64,000 nucleotides of DNA from Bradyrhizobium sp. CCBAU 51765 (GTDB taxonomy: Bacteria > Pseudomonadota > Alphaproteobacteria > Rhizobiales > Xanthobacteraceae). Where the stretch lies: contig NZ_CP030038.1 of NCBI RefSeq assembly GCF_015291725.1, forward strand, positions 6,375,001 through 6,439,000, given 5' to 3'. The notes under the pieces are model-generated. The model was not told where the DNA came from, searched no databases, and was given only the letters and a program-made list of their open reading frames with translations. The translations under genes and the position numbers were made by a program. Shown one piece after another: positions 44,059 to 52,314 of this stretch (positions are counted from its first letter, which is position 1; every line of letters begins with the position of its first letter).

Positions 44059-44733
44059 CTAGCCCAGATGTTTCCTGAAAAACTCCGTCGCCCTGCCCCA
44101 GGCAAGCTCGGCGGCTTCGCGGTCGTGCACGGCCTGGCGCTGCTCGTTGACGAAAGCGTGCTCGGCGTCATAACGGAACAGCTCCAGCGACTTGCCGGCG
44201 GCCTTCATCGCCTTTTCGAAGCCATTGACCAGCTCCGGCGTGCACCAATCGTCCTTGTTGGCGAAATGGGCCTGGAGCGGGATCTTGACGTCGGCGGGCT
44301 TGGCCGCCTGCTCGGGCGGGATGCCGTAGAACACGACGCCGGCCGCGAGCTCCGGGATCTTGGTCGCGCCGATGATGGTCACGGCGCCGCCGAGGCAGAA
44401 GCCGGTCAGCCCGACCTTGGCGCCGTTGCGCGCAAGATATTGCGCGGCGCCACGCACCGCCTGCGTCGTGGCGTCCATGAAGTCGAGGGAGCTCATCTCC
44501 TTGTTGGCAGAATCGGTGTCGTGATAGGGCACCACCTTCCCCTTGTAGAGATCGGGCGCCAGCGCGTCGAAGCCGGCCAGCGCAAAGCGGTCGCACAGGC
44601 CCTTGATCTGGTCCGACAAGCCCCACCATTCCTGGATCACGACCACGCCCGGCGCGTTGCCGCGCGCGGCGTTGGCGAGATAGCCCGCGGCGTCCTTGCC
44701 GTCCGGGCGCTTGAACGTGATGGTGGTTCCCAT
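44059..44733 (-). CDS. dienelactone hydrolase family protein
   Basis: The 224-residue alpha/beta hydrolase starts at the ATG at 44733 (MGTTITFKRPDGKDA), after a GGAGG site. The nucleophile elbow GLTGFCLGGAV carries the Cys typical of dienelactone hydrolases, and the catalytic His is in YDAEHAFVNE. Dienelactone hydrolases open dienelactones in chlorocatechol breakdown, but many family members act on other esters; no catechol genes are nearby. The preceding frame extension crosses a repeat and is not coding. Confidence 0.88.
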   Translation of the reverse strand: MGTTITFKRPDGKDAAGYLANAARGNAPGVVVIQEWWGLSDQIKGLCDRFALAGFDALAPDLYKGKVVPYHDTDSANKEMSSLDFMDATTQAVRGAAQYLARNGAKVGLTGFCLGGAVTIIGATKIPELAAGVVFYGIPPEQAAKPADVKIPLQAHFANKDDWCTPELVNGFEKAMKAAGKSLELFRYDAEHAFVNEQRQAVHDREAAELAWGRATEFFRKHLG

Positions 44734-44821
44734 GGTGTCCTCCGACGCGTTTTTGGGGGAGCGGTTGAGGGCTATTGTGGCGATTGAGCGAGCGATACGC
44801 AATCGCGCCAAGCAACACACT

Positions 44822-44938
44822 CTCGTGCCCCGGATGCAATGCCGCGCGCCGCCTTCGCGGCGTGATGCGTTGCTGATCCGGGGCCCAGCCACACGCATCC
44901 TGGGTCCCGGCGCGCGCTTCGCGCGTCCGGGACACGAG
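44822..44938. repeat. palindromic intergenic repeat (CTCGTGCCCCGGA type)
   Basis: CTCGTGCCCCGGA (44822-44834) and TCCGGGACACGAG (44926-44938) pair with one mismatch around inner hairpins such as GCGCGCTTCGCGCG. It belongs to the family seen at 13911-14050. It lies between the dienelactone hydrolase start and the fbcH terminator. Confidence 0.68.
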
Positions 44939-44944
44939 TCCGAC

Positions 44945-44967
44945 AAAAAAGCCCCCTTCCGGGGGCT
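44945..44967 (-). terminator. intrinsic terminator of fbcFH
   Basis: On the minus strand AGCCCCC, a GGAA loop and GGGGGCT are followed by five more Ts, a textbook Rho-independent terminator. It lies 29 bases after the fbcH stop and closes the fbcF-fbcH operon. Confidence 0.9.
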
Positions 44968-44995
44968 CTTTCTTTTCTCGCTCGTCTTGCGCGGC

Positions 44996-47068
44996 TCAGT
45001 GCGAGGCGGCCCAGACCTTCTTCTTGGTGAAATACATCAGCCCCACGAAGATGATCAGGAACACGAAGACCTGGAAGCCGAGGCTCTTGCGCGCTTCCAT
45101 GTGCGGCTCTGCGGTCCACATCAGGAACGTGGTGACGTCCTTGGCGTACTGCGCGACCGTGGTCGGCGAGCCGTCGTCATAGGTCACCTGGCCGTCGCTG
45201 ATCGGCTTCGGCATCTTGATGGCGTGACCGGGGAAGTACTTGTTGTAGTACGAGCCCTCCGGGATGGTCACGCCCTCCGGCACCTTCTCCTCATAGCCCT
45301 GGAGCAGCGCGGCGACATAGTCAGGCCCCTGCTCCTGGTACTGGGTGAAGACGTCGAAAATGAACCAGGGGAAACCGCGCTTGTAAGAGCGCGCCTTGGT
45401 GATCAGGGACAGGTCGGGCGGCGCCGCACCGCCGTTCGCCGCACGCGCAGCCTGCTCGTTCGGGAATGGCGAGGGAAAATAATCCGCCGGCCGGCCCGGA
45501 CGCTCGAACATGTCACCCGCATCGTTCGGACCGTCCTTGACCTTGTACTCGGAAGCAAACGCCGCGGCTTGCGCCACCGAATAGCCGGGGCCGCCGGCCT
45601 CGGCGAGGTTGCGGAAGGCAATGTAAGACAAGCCGTGGCAGCTGGAGCAGACCTCCTTGTAGACCTTCAGGCCACGCTGCAGCGCCCCGCGGTCAAACGT
45701 GCCGAAAGGGCCCGAGAACGACCATTTGTTGCCGGGCGGCGTATCGCTGCCTTCAGATGCTTTCGCGCTGTCGATCGAGCCAGCGAACAGCGAACCGGCG
45801 AGCGCCAGCACGATCGCGGTGGAGACCATCGGCGTCGACCGGCTGCCGGTCTTGGCCAGGACTGCATCCGAGATCGAGTTCGGCACCGGCCGCGGCTTCT
45901 CGATGCGCGCGAGCAGCGGCAGCACGATCAGGAAGTAGGCGAAGTAGCAGACCGTCAGGACCCGGCCGGCAATGACGTAGATGCCCTCCGGCGGCTGCGC
46001 GCCGAGATAGCCGAGCAGGATGCAGACCGCGACGAAGATCCAGAAGAACTGCTTGGCGAGCGGACGGTACTTCGACGACTTCGTCTTGGCGGCATCAAGC
46101 CAGGGCAGGAAGCACAGGATGATGATCGCCCCGAACATCGCGATGACGCCTGCGAGCTTGTTCGGGATCGAGCGCAGGATGGCGTAGAACGGCAGGTAAT
46201 ACCATTCCGGCACGATGTGCGGCGGCGTCACGCCCGGGTTCGCCGGAATGTAGTTGTCGGCGTCGCCGAGATAGTTCGGCATGTAGAAGATGAACCAGGC
46301 GTACAGCAGCATGAAGCAGGCAACGCCGAACATGTCCTTGATGGTGGCATGCGGCGTGAACGGCACCGTGTCCTTTTCCGTCTTCGGCTCGACGCCGTCG
46401 GGATTGTTCTGGCCGGCGACGTGCAGCGCCCAGACGTGCAGCACGACGACGCCCGCGATCACGAACGGCAACAGATAGTGCAGCGAGAAGAAGCGGTTCA
46501 GCGTCGGGTTGCCGACCGAATAGCCGCCCCACAGCAGCGTCACGATGCTGTCGCCGACATAGGGAACGGCTGAGAACAGGTTGGTGATGACGGTGGCACC
46601 CCAGAAGCTCATCTGGCCCCAGGGCAGCACGTAGCCCATGAAGCCCGTCGCCATCATCAGGAGGTAGATGATGACGCCAAGGATCCACAGCACCTCGCGC
46701 GGCTCCTTGTAGGACCCGTAGTACAGGCCGCGAAACATGTGGACGTAGACGGCGACGAAGAACATCGAGGCGCCGACCGCGTGCATGTTGCGTAGCAGCC
46801 AGCCGTAGTTCACGTCGCGCACGATCAGCTCGACCGACTTGAAGGCGAGATCGGCATTCGGCGTGTAGTGCATCGCCAGGATCACGCCGGTCAGGATCTG
46901 CATCCCCAGCATGAAGGACAGAATGGCGCCGAAGGTCCACCAATAGTTCAGGTTGCGCGGGGTGGGATAGGCGACGAAGGAGGAATGGATGAGACCAAAG
47001 ATCGGCAGGCGCCGCTCGATCCATTGCAGGGCCGGATTGCTCGGCTGGTAGTCGGATGGTCCGCTCAT
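44996..47068 (-). CDS. fbcH: cytochrome b/c1 fusion precursor of the bc1 complex
   Basis: The 690-residue polyprotein is the Bradyrhizobium-type precursor that is processed into cytochrome b and cytochrome c1. Residues 1-410 are cytochrome b, with eight hydrophobic helices, heme-ligand His pairs, and the quinol-site PEWYYLPFYAILR. An internal signal-like segment (TPMVSTAIVLALAGSLFAGS, near residue 430) precedes c1. The c1 part has the heme-attachment motif VCSSCHGLSYIAF and a C-terminal anchor (LGFQVFVFLIIFVGLMYF). It carries electrons from quinol to cytochrome c in the inner membrane. It follows fbcF by 62 bases. Confidence 0.97.
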   Translation of the reverse strand: MSGPSDYQPSNPALQWIERRLPIFGLIHSSFVAYPTPRNLNYWWTFGAILSFMLGMQILTGVILAMHYTPNADLAFKSVELIVRDVNYGWLLRNMHAVGASMFFVAVYVHMFRGLYYGSYKEPREVLWILGVIIYLLMMATGFMGYVLPWGQMSFWGATVITNLFSAVPYVGDSIVTLLWGGYSVGNPTLNRFFSLHYLLPFVIAGVVVLHVWALHVAGQNNPDGVEPKTEKDTVPFTPHATIKDMFGVACFMLLYAWFIFYMPNYLGDADNYIPANPGVTPPHIVPEWYYLPFYAILRSIPNKLAGVIAMFGAIIILCFLPWLDAAKTKSSKYRPLAKQFFWIFVAVCILLGYLGAQPPEGIYVIAGRVLTVCYFAYFLIVLPLLARIEKPRPVPNSISDAVLAKTGSRSTPMVSTAIVLALAGSLFAGSIDSAKASEGSDTPPGNKWSFSGPFGTFDRGALQRGLKVYKEVCSSCHGLSYIAFRNLAEAGGPGYSVAQAAAFASEYKVKDGPNDAGDMFERPGRPADYFPSPFPNEQAARAANGGAAPPDLSLITKARSYKRGFPWFIFDVFTQYQEQGPDYVAALLQGYEEKVPEGVTIPEGSYYNKYFPGHAIKMPKPISDGQVTYDDGSPTTVAQYAKDVTTFLMWTAEPHMEARKSLGFQVFVFLIIFVGLMYFTKKKVWAASH

Positions 47069-47130
47069 GATGCGATCCTGAGGAAATAGTACGACGAGAC
47101 GGCGCGAAGCTTCGGACTAAGGCCCGAAGG

Positions 47131-47661
47131 TCAGCCGATCTGGATTTTGGTGTCGGAAACGAACTGATACGGCGGCACGGGCAGGTTCGAGGGCGCTGGG
47201 CCCTGGCGAATGCGGCCGGACGTGTCGTACACCGAACCATGGCAGGGGCAGAAGAACCCGTCGTAGCTGCCTTCATGAGCGATCGGGATGCAGCCCAGAT
47301 GGGTGCAGATGCCGATCACGACCAGCCACTGCTCGTGGCCGGACTTGACCCGGGCCTCGTCGGTCTGCGGATCGGGCAGGCTCGCCACGTTGACGGCGCG
47401 CGCCTCCTCGATCTGCTTCTTGGTGCGGTGGCTGATGTAGATCGGCTTGCCGCGCCAGAACACCTTGATGTCCTGGCCTTCCGCGATCGGGCTGAGATCG
47501 ACCTCGATCGGCGCGCCGGCGGCGATGGTCGAGGCGTCAGGATTCATTTGGGAGATGAAGGGCCAGAGCGCAGCCGCGCCCCCTACTGCTGCAGCTGCCC
47601 CCGTTGCAACGAATAAGAAATCACGGCGTGTCGGATGGTCCGCCGAAGACGCTGTCGTCAC
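47131..47661 (-). CDS. fbcF: Rieske iron-sulfur subunit of the bc1 complex
   Basis: The 176-residue protein has a twin-arginine signal (HPTRRDFLFVATGAAAAVGG) whose hydrophobic part stays as the membrane anchor. The Rieske cluster motifs are CTHLGCIPIAH and CPCHGSVYDTSG, two Cys plus two His ligating the 2Fe-2S centre. PPYQFVSDTKIQIG ends the protein as in the family. The start is a GTG at 47661. It is the first gene of the fbcF-fbcH unit and is divergent from trmL over 279 bases, where no clear operator is seen. Confidence 0.96.
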   Translation of the reverse strand: MTTASSADHPTRRDFLFVATGAAAAVGGAAALWPFISQMNPDASTIAAGAPIEVDLSPIAEGQDIKVFWRGKPIYISHRTKKQIEEARAVNVASLPDPQTDEARVKSGHEQWLVVIGICTHLGCIPIAHEGSYDGFFCPCHGSVYDTSGRIRQGPAPSNLPVPPYQFVSDTKIQIG

Positions 47662-47940
47662 GATTCCAACCCTTTCTTCTTGTGCTACCGGTGGAACCGC
47701 TCCGAGGGGCGCCCAAGAGGTCCCCGGAAAGGCTGCCGGCGCCCGCGGCCCCCCGCGGCGGCAGAACTTCGCTTGTCCACCTCTAAACGGGTGAAACAGC
47801 AGTCCAGAATCGTTCTATTGGCACCCTTGCCGGGCGAGCGCAAGCCCGCTAACGGCGTGGGAGCGTGCCATGCACGAATTCCCGGGCGGGCGATGTTTTA
47901 TTGAGACATTCCCGCCCGCATCGACCCCCGAACACAGCCC

Positions 47941-48399
47941 ATGCAGATAGCGCTTTTTCAGCCTGACATCGCTCAGAACACCGGCACGATTCTCAGGCTT
48001 TGCGCCTGTCTGGGCATGGACGCCCATATCATCGAACCTGCGGGCTTCCCCGTCTCCGACCGCTTGTTCCGCAGGGCGGGAATGGATTACCTCGACCATG
48101 TCCGGCTGACCCGCCACGACTCCTGGTCGAAATTCGAGGACTGGCGCGCGGCACAGGGCTACCGACTGCTGCTGTTCACCACCAAGGCTGCGACCGACTA
48201 CCGCGATTTTCATTACCAGAGGTCGGACATCCTGCTATTCGGACGCGAGAGCGCCGGCGTCACCGACGCGGTGGTCGAGGCCGCCGACGCGCGGCTGGTG
48301 ATCCCGATCGAGGCGGGACTGCGGTCGCTGAATGTGGCGATGAGCGCGGCCATGGCCGCAGGCGAGGCGCTGCGGCAGATCCGGAACCCGCAAGTCTGA
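47941..48399 (+). CDS. trmL: tRNA (cytidine(34)-2'-O)-methyltransferase
   Basis: TrmL methylates the wobble ribose of certain leucine tRNAs. The 152-residue SPOUT protein is the standard length: IALFQPDIAQNTGTILRLC at the start, LLLFTTKAATDYRDFHY, and the SAM-binding trefoil knot LFGRESAGVTDAVVEAA with IPIEAGLRSLNVAMSAAMAA. Members of this compact family act as dimers without a separate RNA-binding domain. It is followed by queE 18 bases later, another tRNA-modification gene. Confidence 0.93.
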   Translation: MQIALFQPDIAQNTGTILRLCACLGMDAHIIEPAGFPVSDRLFRRAGMDYLDHVRLTRHDSWSKFEDWRAAQGYRLLLFTTKAATDYRDFHYQRSDILLFGRESAGVTDAVVEAADARLVIPIEAGLRSLNVAMSAAMAAGEALRQIRNPQV

Positions 48400-48417
48400 C
48401 AGGTTGAGGAGAGACGA

Positions 48418-49050
48418 TTGAGTTACGCGGTCAAGGAAATCTTCCTGACCCTGCAAGGCGAAGGCGCCCATGCCGGGCGTGCGTCCGTGTTCTGCCGTTT
48501 TGCCGGCTGCAACCTCTGGAGCGGCCGCGAGGCCGACCGCGCCGACGCGACCTGCAAGTTCTGCGACACCGATTTCGTCGGCACCGATGGCACCCTCGGC
48601 GGCCGTTATGCCTCGGCCGTGGAACTCGCGGACACCATTGCCGCGCAATGGACCGCCTCGGGCGGCAATCGCTACGTGGTGCTGACCGGCGGCGAGCCCC
48701 TGCTCCAGGTCGATGCCGAGCTGATCGAAGCGCTTCACGCCCGCGGCTTCGAGATCGGCGTCGAGACCAACGGCACGATCCCTGCGCCTGATGGCCTCGA
48801 CTGGATCTGCGTCAGCCCCAAGGGCGGCAGCGAGCTGGTCCTTCGCCAGGGCCACGAGCTGAAGCTCGTCTATCCCCAGGCGCTGGCTGCGCCGGAGACT
48901 TTCGAGGATCTGGCTTTCGAGCGCTTCTCGCTGCAACCGATGGACGGGCCCGAGGTCATCAGGAACACTGCGCAGGCGATCGACTACTGCCTGCGCCATC
49001 CGCAATGGCGGCTCAGCGTGCAGACGCATAAATCGCTCGGCATCAGATAG
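48418..49050 (+). CDS. queE: 7-carboxy-7-deazaguanine synthase
   Basis: QueE is the radical SAM enzyme forming the 7-deazaguanine core for queuosine in tRNA. The 210 residues begin with the QueE start SYAVKEIFLTLQGEGAHAGR and carry a family-type Cys set in CRFAGCNLW and CKFCDTDF, with an insert between the first and last cysteines. LTGGEPLLQVDAELIEAL is the SAM-contact GGE motif. The start is a TTG at 48418 after a GAGGAGA site. It follows trmL by 18 bases, so the two are probably cotranscribed. Other queuosine genes are not in the window. Confidence 0.93.
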   Translation: MSYAVKEIFLTLQGEGAHAGRASVFCRFAGCNLWSGREADRADATCKFCDTDFVGTDGTLGGRYASAVELADTIAAQWTASGGNRYVVLTGGEPLLQVDAELIEALHARGFEIGVETNGTIPAPDGLDWICVSPKGGSELVLRQGHELKLVYPQALAAPETFEDLAFERFSLQPMDGPEVIRNTAQAIDYCLRHPQWRLSVQTHKSLGIR

Positions 49051-49061
49051 GGACAGATTTT

Positions 49062-49151
49062 GTAGGGTGGGCAAAGCGGAGCGTGCCCACGATTCAAGAT
49101 CACGGTAAGAGACGTGGGCACGGCGCAAGGGCGCCTTTGCCCACCCTACGG
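49062..49151. repeat. palindromic intergenic repeat (GTAGGGTGGGCAAAGCGGAGC type), copy 2
   Basis: GTAGGGTGGGCAAAGCGGAG opens and GCGCCTTTGCCCACCCTAC closes the unit, an almost perfect long hairpin with GTGCCCAC/GTGGGCAC as inner arms. It matches the unit at 25119-25203. It separates queE and hemF. Confidence 0.75.
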
Positions 49152-49184
49152 CACACTCCACGTGGTAAGCGACCGGGAATGCAG

Positions 49185-50072
49185 ATGGACGCCTCAACGA
49201 TAGACGACCGCAAGGCCCGCGCCCGCGCCTGGTTCGAGCGATTGCGCGACGACATCTGCGCGAGCTTCGAGCGGCTCGAGGACGACGCACCGCCAAGCCT
49301 CTATCCCGGCGAAACCGGCCGCTTCAGGCGCACGCCCTGGCAGCGCACCGATCATACCGGCGCGGCCGGCGGCGGCGGGGTGATGTCGATGATGCATGGC
49401 CGCCTGTTCGAGAAGGTCGGGGTGCACTGCTCGACCGTGCACGGCGAGTTCGCGCCCGAATTTCGCGCACAGATCCCGGGCGCCGCAGAAGACCCGAAGT
49501 TCTGGGCCTCCGGCATCTCGCTGATCGCGCATATGCGCAATCCGAACGTGCCCGCCGTGCACATGAACACCCGCTTCGTCGTCACCACCAAGGCCTGGTT
49601 CGGCGGCGGCGCCGACCTCACGCCGGTGCTGGAGCGAAGGCGGACGCAGGAGGATGCTGACACGATCGCCTTCCACGCCGCGATGAAACAGGCCTGCGCG
49701 CAGCCGAATGGCGTCGCCGACTACGACAGGTACAAGAAGTGGTGCGATGAGTATTTCTACCTGCCGCACCGGAAAGAGGCGCGCGGCATCGGCGGCATCT
49801 TCTACGACTGGCACGACAGCGGCGACTGGGACGCCGACCTCGCCTTCACCCAGGACGTCGGCCGCGCCTTCCTGAAGATCTATCCCGAGATCGTGCGGCG
49901 CAATTTCGCGACAGGCTGGAGCGCGGAGGATCGCGAGGAGCAGCTGATCCGGCGCGGCCGCTATGTCGAGTTCAACCTGCTCTACGACCGCGGCACCATC
50001 TTCGGACTCAAGACCGGCGGCAATGTGGATTCCATCCTGTCGTCGCTGCCCCCGGAGGTGAAGTGGCCATGA
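49185..50072 (+). CDS. hemF: oxygen-dependent coproporphyrinogen III oxidase
   Basis: HemF oxidatively decarboxylates coproporphyrinogen III to protoporphyrinogen IX in heme synthesis. The 295 residues fit the family, with the conserved HMRNPNVPAVHMNTRF, FGGGADLTPVLERR, the signature YDRYKKWCDEYFYLPHR and EFNLLYDRGTIFGLKTGG. The ATG at 49185 (MDASTIDD) was chosen because GGGA lies six bases before it; an ATG two codons upstream is too close to that site. The last codons overlap the next start (ATGA). Heme supply links it to the bc1 and heme oxygenase genes only in function. Confidence 0.95.
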   Translation: MDASTIDDRKARARAWFERLRDDICASFERLEDDAPPSLYPGETGRFRRTPWQRTDHTGAAGGGGVMSMMHGRLFEKVGVHCSTVHGEFAPEFRAQIPGAAEDPKFWASGISLIAHMRNPNVPAVHMNTRFVVTTKAWFGGGADLTPVLERRRTQEDADTIAFHAAMKQACAQPNGVADYDRYKKWCDEYFYLPHRKEARGIGGIFYDWHDSGDWDADLAFTQDVGRAFLKIYPEIVRRNFATGWSAEDREEQLIRRGRYVEFNLLYDRGTIFGLKTGGNVDSILSSLPPEVKWP

Positions 50073-50821
50073 CCACGATGAAACTTGCAGTGAGGCCGCT
50101 GCCGCGCGCCATGCTGATCGACATGGACGACACCATCCTGTCGGCCTATGGCCGGCCCGAGATCGCCTGGAACACGATCGCGAACGAGTTTGCCGAGGAG
50201 CTTGCGCCGCTGCCGCCGGCCCAGGTCGCCACCGCGGTGCTGGCCTTCGCGCGAAACTTCTGGGCGAACGCGGAAGCGGCGTGGCGGATGAAGCTCGCCG
50301 AGGCGCGGCACCTGACGGTCAAGGGCGGCTTTGCCGCGCTTGCGGCGGCCGGCCACCGCGCCCTGCCCGACGATCTCGCCGTTCGCCTCGCCGACCGCTT
50401 CACCGCCTATCGCGAGGAGGAGATGTTCGTGTTTCCCGGTGCGCATGAGGCGATCGACCGGTTCAAGGCGCTCGGCATCAAGCTCGCGCTGGTCACCAAC
50501 GGTGCCGCGGACATGCAGCGCGCCAAGGTCGAGCGCTTCGAGCTGGCGCACCGCTTCCACCACATCCAGATCGAAGGCGAGCACGGCTTCGGCAAGCCCG
50601 AGGAGCGCGCCTATCTGCACGCCATGCAGGCGCTCGGCGTCACCGCCGAGGAGACCTGGATGATCGGCGACAACCTGGAATGGGAAGTCGTGACGCCGCA
50701 GCGTCTCGGCATCTACTCGATCTGGATGGACGTGCATGGCGACGGCCTGCCCGAAGGCTCGACGGTCAGGCCCGACCGCATCATCCGCTCGCTCGGCGAG
50801 CTGCTGCCCGACCAGGCGTAA
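50069..50821 (+). CDS. HAD-family hydrolase
   Basis: The 250-residue protein has the HAD signatures in order: motif I LIDMDDTILSAYGRP (nucleophile Asp), motif II ALVTNGAADMQRAK, motif III Lys in FGKPEERAYL, and motif IV MIGDNLEWEV. A helical cap lies between motifs I and II, as in haloacid-dehalogenase-like or nucleotide phosphatases. The substrate is unknown. The ATG at 50069 overlaps the hemF stop and follows GGAGGTGA, so it is translationally coupled to hemF; a GTG six bases upstream is an alternative. Confidence 0.88.
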   Translation: MTTMKLAVRPLPRAMLIDMDDTILSAYGRPEIAWNTIANEFAEELAPLPPAQVATAVLAFARNFWANAEAAWRMKLAEARHLTVKGGFAALAAAGHRALPDDLAVRLADRFTAYREEEMFVFPGAHEAIDRFKALGIKLALVTNGAADMQRAKVERFELAHRFHHIQIEGEHGFGKPEERAYLHAMQALGVTAEETWMIGDNLEWEVVTPQRLGIYSIWMDVHGDGLPEGSTVRPDRIIRSLGELLPDQA

Positions 50822-50839
50822 CCAGGCAAAACAAAAACT

Positions 50840-50867
50840 GCGAAAACAACCCCATGCACAGTAGCCG
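50840..50867 (+). repeat. 28-nt interspersed repeat, copy 2
   Basis: GAAAACAACCCCATGCACAG with flanking GC and TAGCCG matches copy 1 at 2913-2940 at about 26 of 28 positions. It begins 18 bases after the HAD gene stop. Downstream sequence (TTTGACC, then CGTCGGGCAAAAC) also resembles the region after copy 1, so the repeat unit may extend to about 110 bases. Confidence 0.55.
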
Positions 50868-51143
50868 GCTGCTGCAGAATCAAGGATTTACGGATTTTTC
50901 GAAATCCGCTTTGACCCGTCGGGCAAAACAGGGGTATGATGTCATCGTCGCGGGCTTGTGATGGACGGGCTTCTGCGTGAGCCGCATCATCAACCAGTGC
51001 CAGCCGGACCCGCCGATCACGCGCAAGCGCCTGAGACCGTAGCGCGACGCCCCCGCCGAATTTCCCGGGACGCGCAGCCGACGTGATCGGCATGTCATGA
51101 CCGCCTGCTAGCCTCACGGCCGATCAACCCGAAAGGACAGTCC

Positions 51144-51353
51144 ATGGAATTGAAAGCCGGCGACGTGGTGATGCTGAAATCCGGCGGCCAGCCGCTGACC
51201 GTTGCGGAGGTGAAGGCGGACGAGGTGCTGTGCCTGTGGATGGGCATGGAAGGCGACCTGTTCCGCGAGACGCTGCCGCTGGCCGTGCTCGTGCAGGTCG
51301 AAGAGGATGATGAGGATGAGGATGAAGAGGAGGACGACGACGAGGAGGAGTAG
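51144..51353 (+). CDS. DUF2158/YodC-family small protein with acidic tail
   Basis: The 69-residue protein starts MELKAGDVVMLKSGGQPLTV, the DUF2158 beta-barrel-like start shared with E. coli YodC. DEVLCLWMGMEGDLFRETLP follows, and the protein ends in a run of about 20 Asp/Glu residues. The acidic tail is much longer than in YodC and arises from a GAGGAT-type repeat that may vary in length by slippage. The function is unknown. A conventional ribosome site (GAAAGGAC) precedes the ATG. It is the last gene before the accessory region. Confidence 0.78.
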   Translation: MELKAGDVVMLKSGGQPLTVAEVKADEVLCLWMGMEGDLFRETLPLAVLVQVEEDDEDEDEEEDDDEEE

Positions 51354-51631
51354 GCGCGCCTGACACTGCATCCTCGTTGGATCGGAGCGTTCCGCTGCGA
51401 CGCTCCCGATCTCCGCTTCTCTGCCAACAGCAGTGCAGCAGAGGTCATCGCTGGATGTCGCAGGAGGGCCAACAGGCGACATCACAGACGTGAGCGTGGC
51501 CGGGCCAGCAGCGTACACGCTGGACAACTTTACCGAGAAGTGGCAGTCTTCATCGCATGGATAACAATCGCTCGCGCGCTTCTAAGAAGTTTAGCACCGC
51601 CCATTCGTTGGCGGGTTAGCGCGCGGTCCAT

Positions 51632-51668
51632 AGTGTTCGCACTACCCGCCCTGGAGGCGGGATTTTTT
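51632..51668 (+). terminator. UUCG hairpin plus intrinsic terminator
   Basis: TAGTG-TTCG-CACTA (51632-51645) is a perfect stem with the extra-stable UUCG loop. It is followed directly by a GC-rich stem (CCGCC/GGCGG, 51647-51661) and six Ts. It lies 38 bases before the GNAT start codon, so it either ends an upstream small RNA or attenuates the GNAT gene. The preceding 280 bases (from 51354) hold no credible gene. Confidence 0.6.
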
Positions 51669-51705
51669 GTGCCTGTCTCCCGGTTTCACATTGAAGGAGA
51701 CAGCT

Positions 51706-52176
51706 ATGCTGGAGAAGCAGATCGCAATTAGGCGCGCCACGGCTGATGATTGCCATGCCGTCCACGACATCGTTTTACGGGCGTTACGCGAAACCAATGC
51801 CAGGGACTATCCGGCGTCTGTGATCGACCGCCTGGTTTTGACATTGCCAGAAAAGGTCGCGTCAAACCTTGAGGGCTGGCATGCCTTCGTCGCCATCGTG
51901 GATGGGCGGGTTGTTGGAACCGCAAGTCTCAGCGGCGATACCGTCAAGTCTGTCTTCGTCCATCCTGACCATCAGCGGGGGGGCATCGCGACGAAGCTCA
52001 TGGGCGCGGTCGAAAACGTTGCCCTTGCTCAATCCATCCGCGCGTTGAACGTGCAGTCTTCGATTACGGCACAGCCCTTCTATGCGAAGTGGGGCTTCAA
52101 TGTCGTTCGGGAAGAGTTCTACGGGGAAGAGCGGACAATCGTCATGTCGAAGCCATTTCGGGGGGCGTCGGACTAA
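51706..52176 (+). CDS. GNAT-family acetyltransferase
   Basis: The 156-residue protein starts at the ATG at 51706, after a strong GAAGGAGA site. It has the GNAT pattern: IAIRRATADDCHAVHDIVLR, HAFVAIVDGRVVGTASLSGD, the acetyl-CoA loop VHPDHQRGGIATKLMGAVE and YAKWGFNVVREEFYGEERTI. Its substrate is unknown. A terminator-like hairpin in its leader suggests conditional expression. It is the first gene of the lower-density region and is not obviously linked to its neighbours. Confidence 0.88.
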   Translation: MLEKQIAIRRATADDCHAVHDIVLRALRETNARDYPASVIDRLVLTLPEKVASNLEGWHAFVAIVDGRVVGTASLSGDTVKSVFVHPDHQRGGIATKLMGAVENVALAQSIRALNVQSSITAQPFYAKWGFNVVREEFYGEERTIVMSKPFRGASD

Positions 52177-52314
52177 CGTTCGATCAACCTGGACGGATCA
52201 AGGGATTACCTTGAGCAGCGGGAGAGGTCGCCTTTGGGCGACAAGGCGACCTATCCAACGCCGGAGCAGCCCGTCAGTATCGGCTGCCTTCACCCGCAAC
52301 AGCATTCCCTGCAG

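Noticed and set aside
51557..51619. 20-codon frame MDNNRSRASKK... before the UUCG hairpin
   Set aside because: Looked like a leader peptide, but it has no ribosome site and no codon run that would explain attenuation.
51440..51668. tRNA-like look of the stretch with GTTCG and a CCGCC stem
   Set aside because: No cloverleaf can be drawn; D-arm, anticodon arm and acceptor stem are absent.
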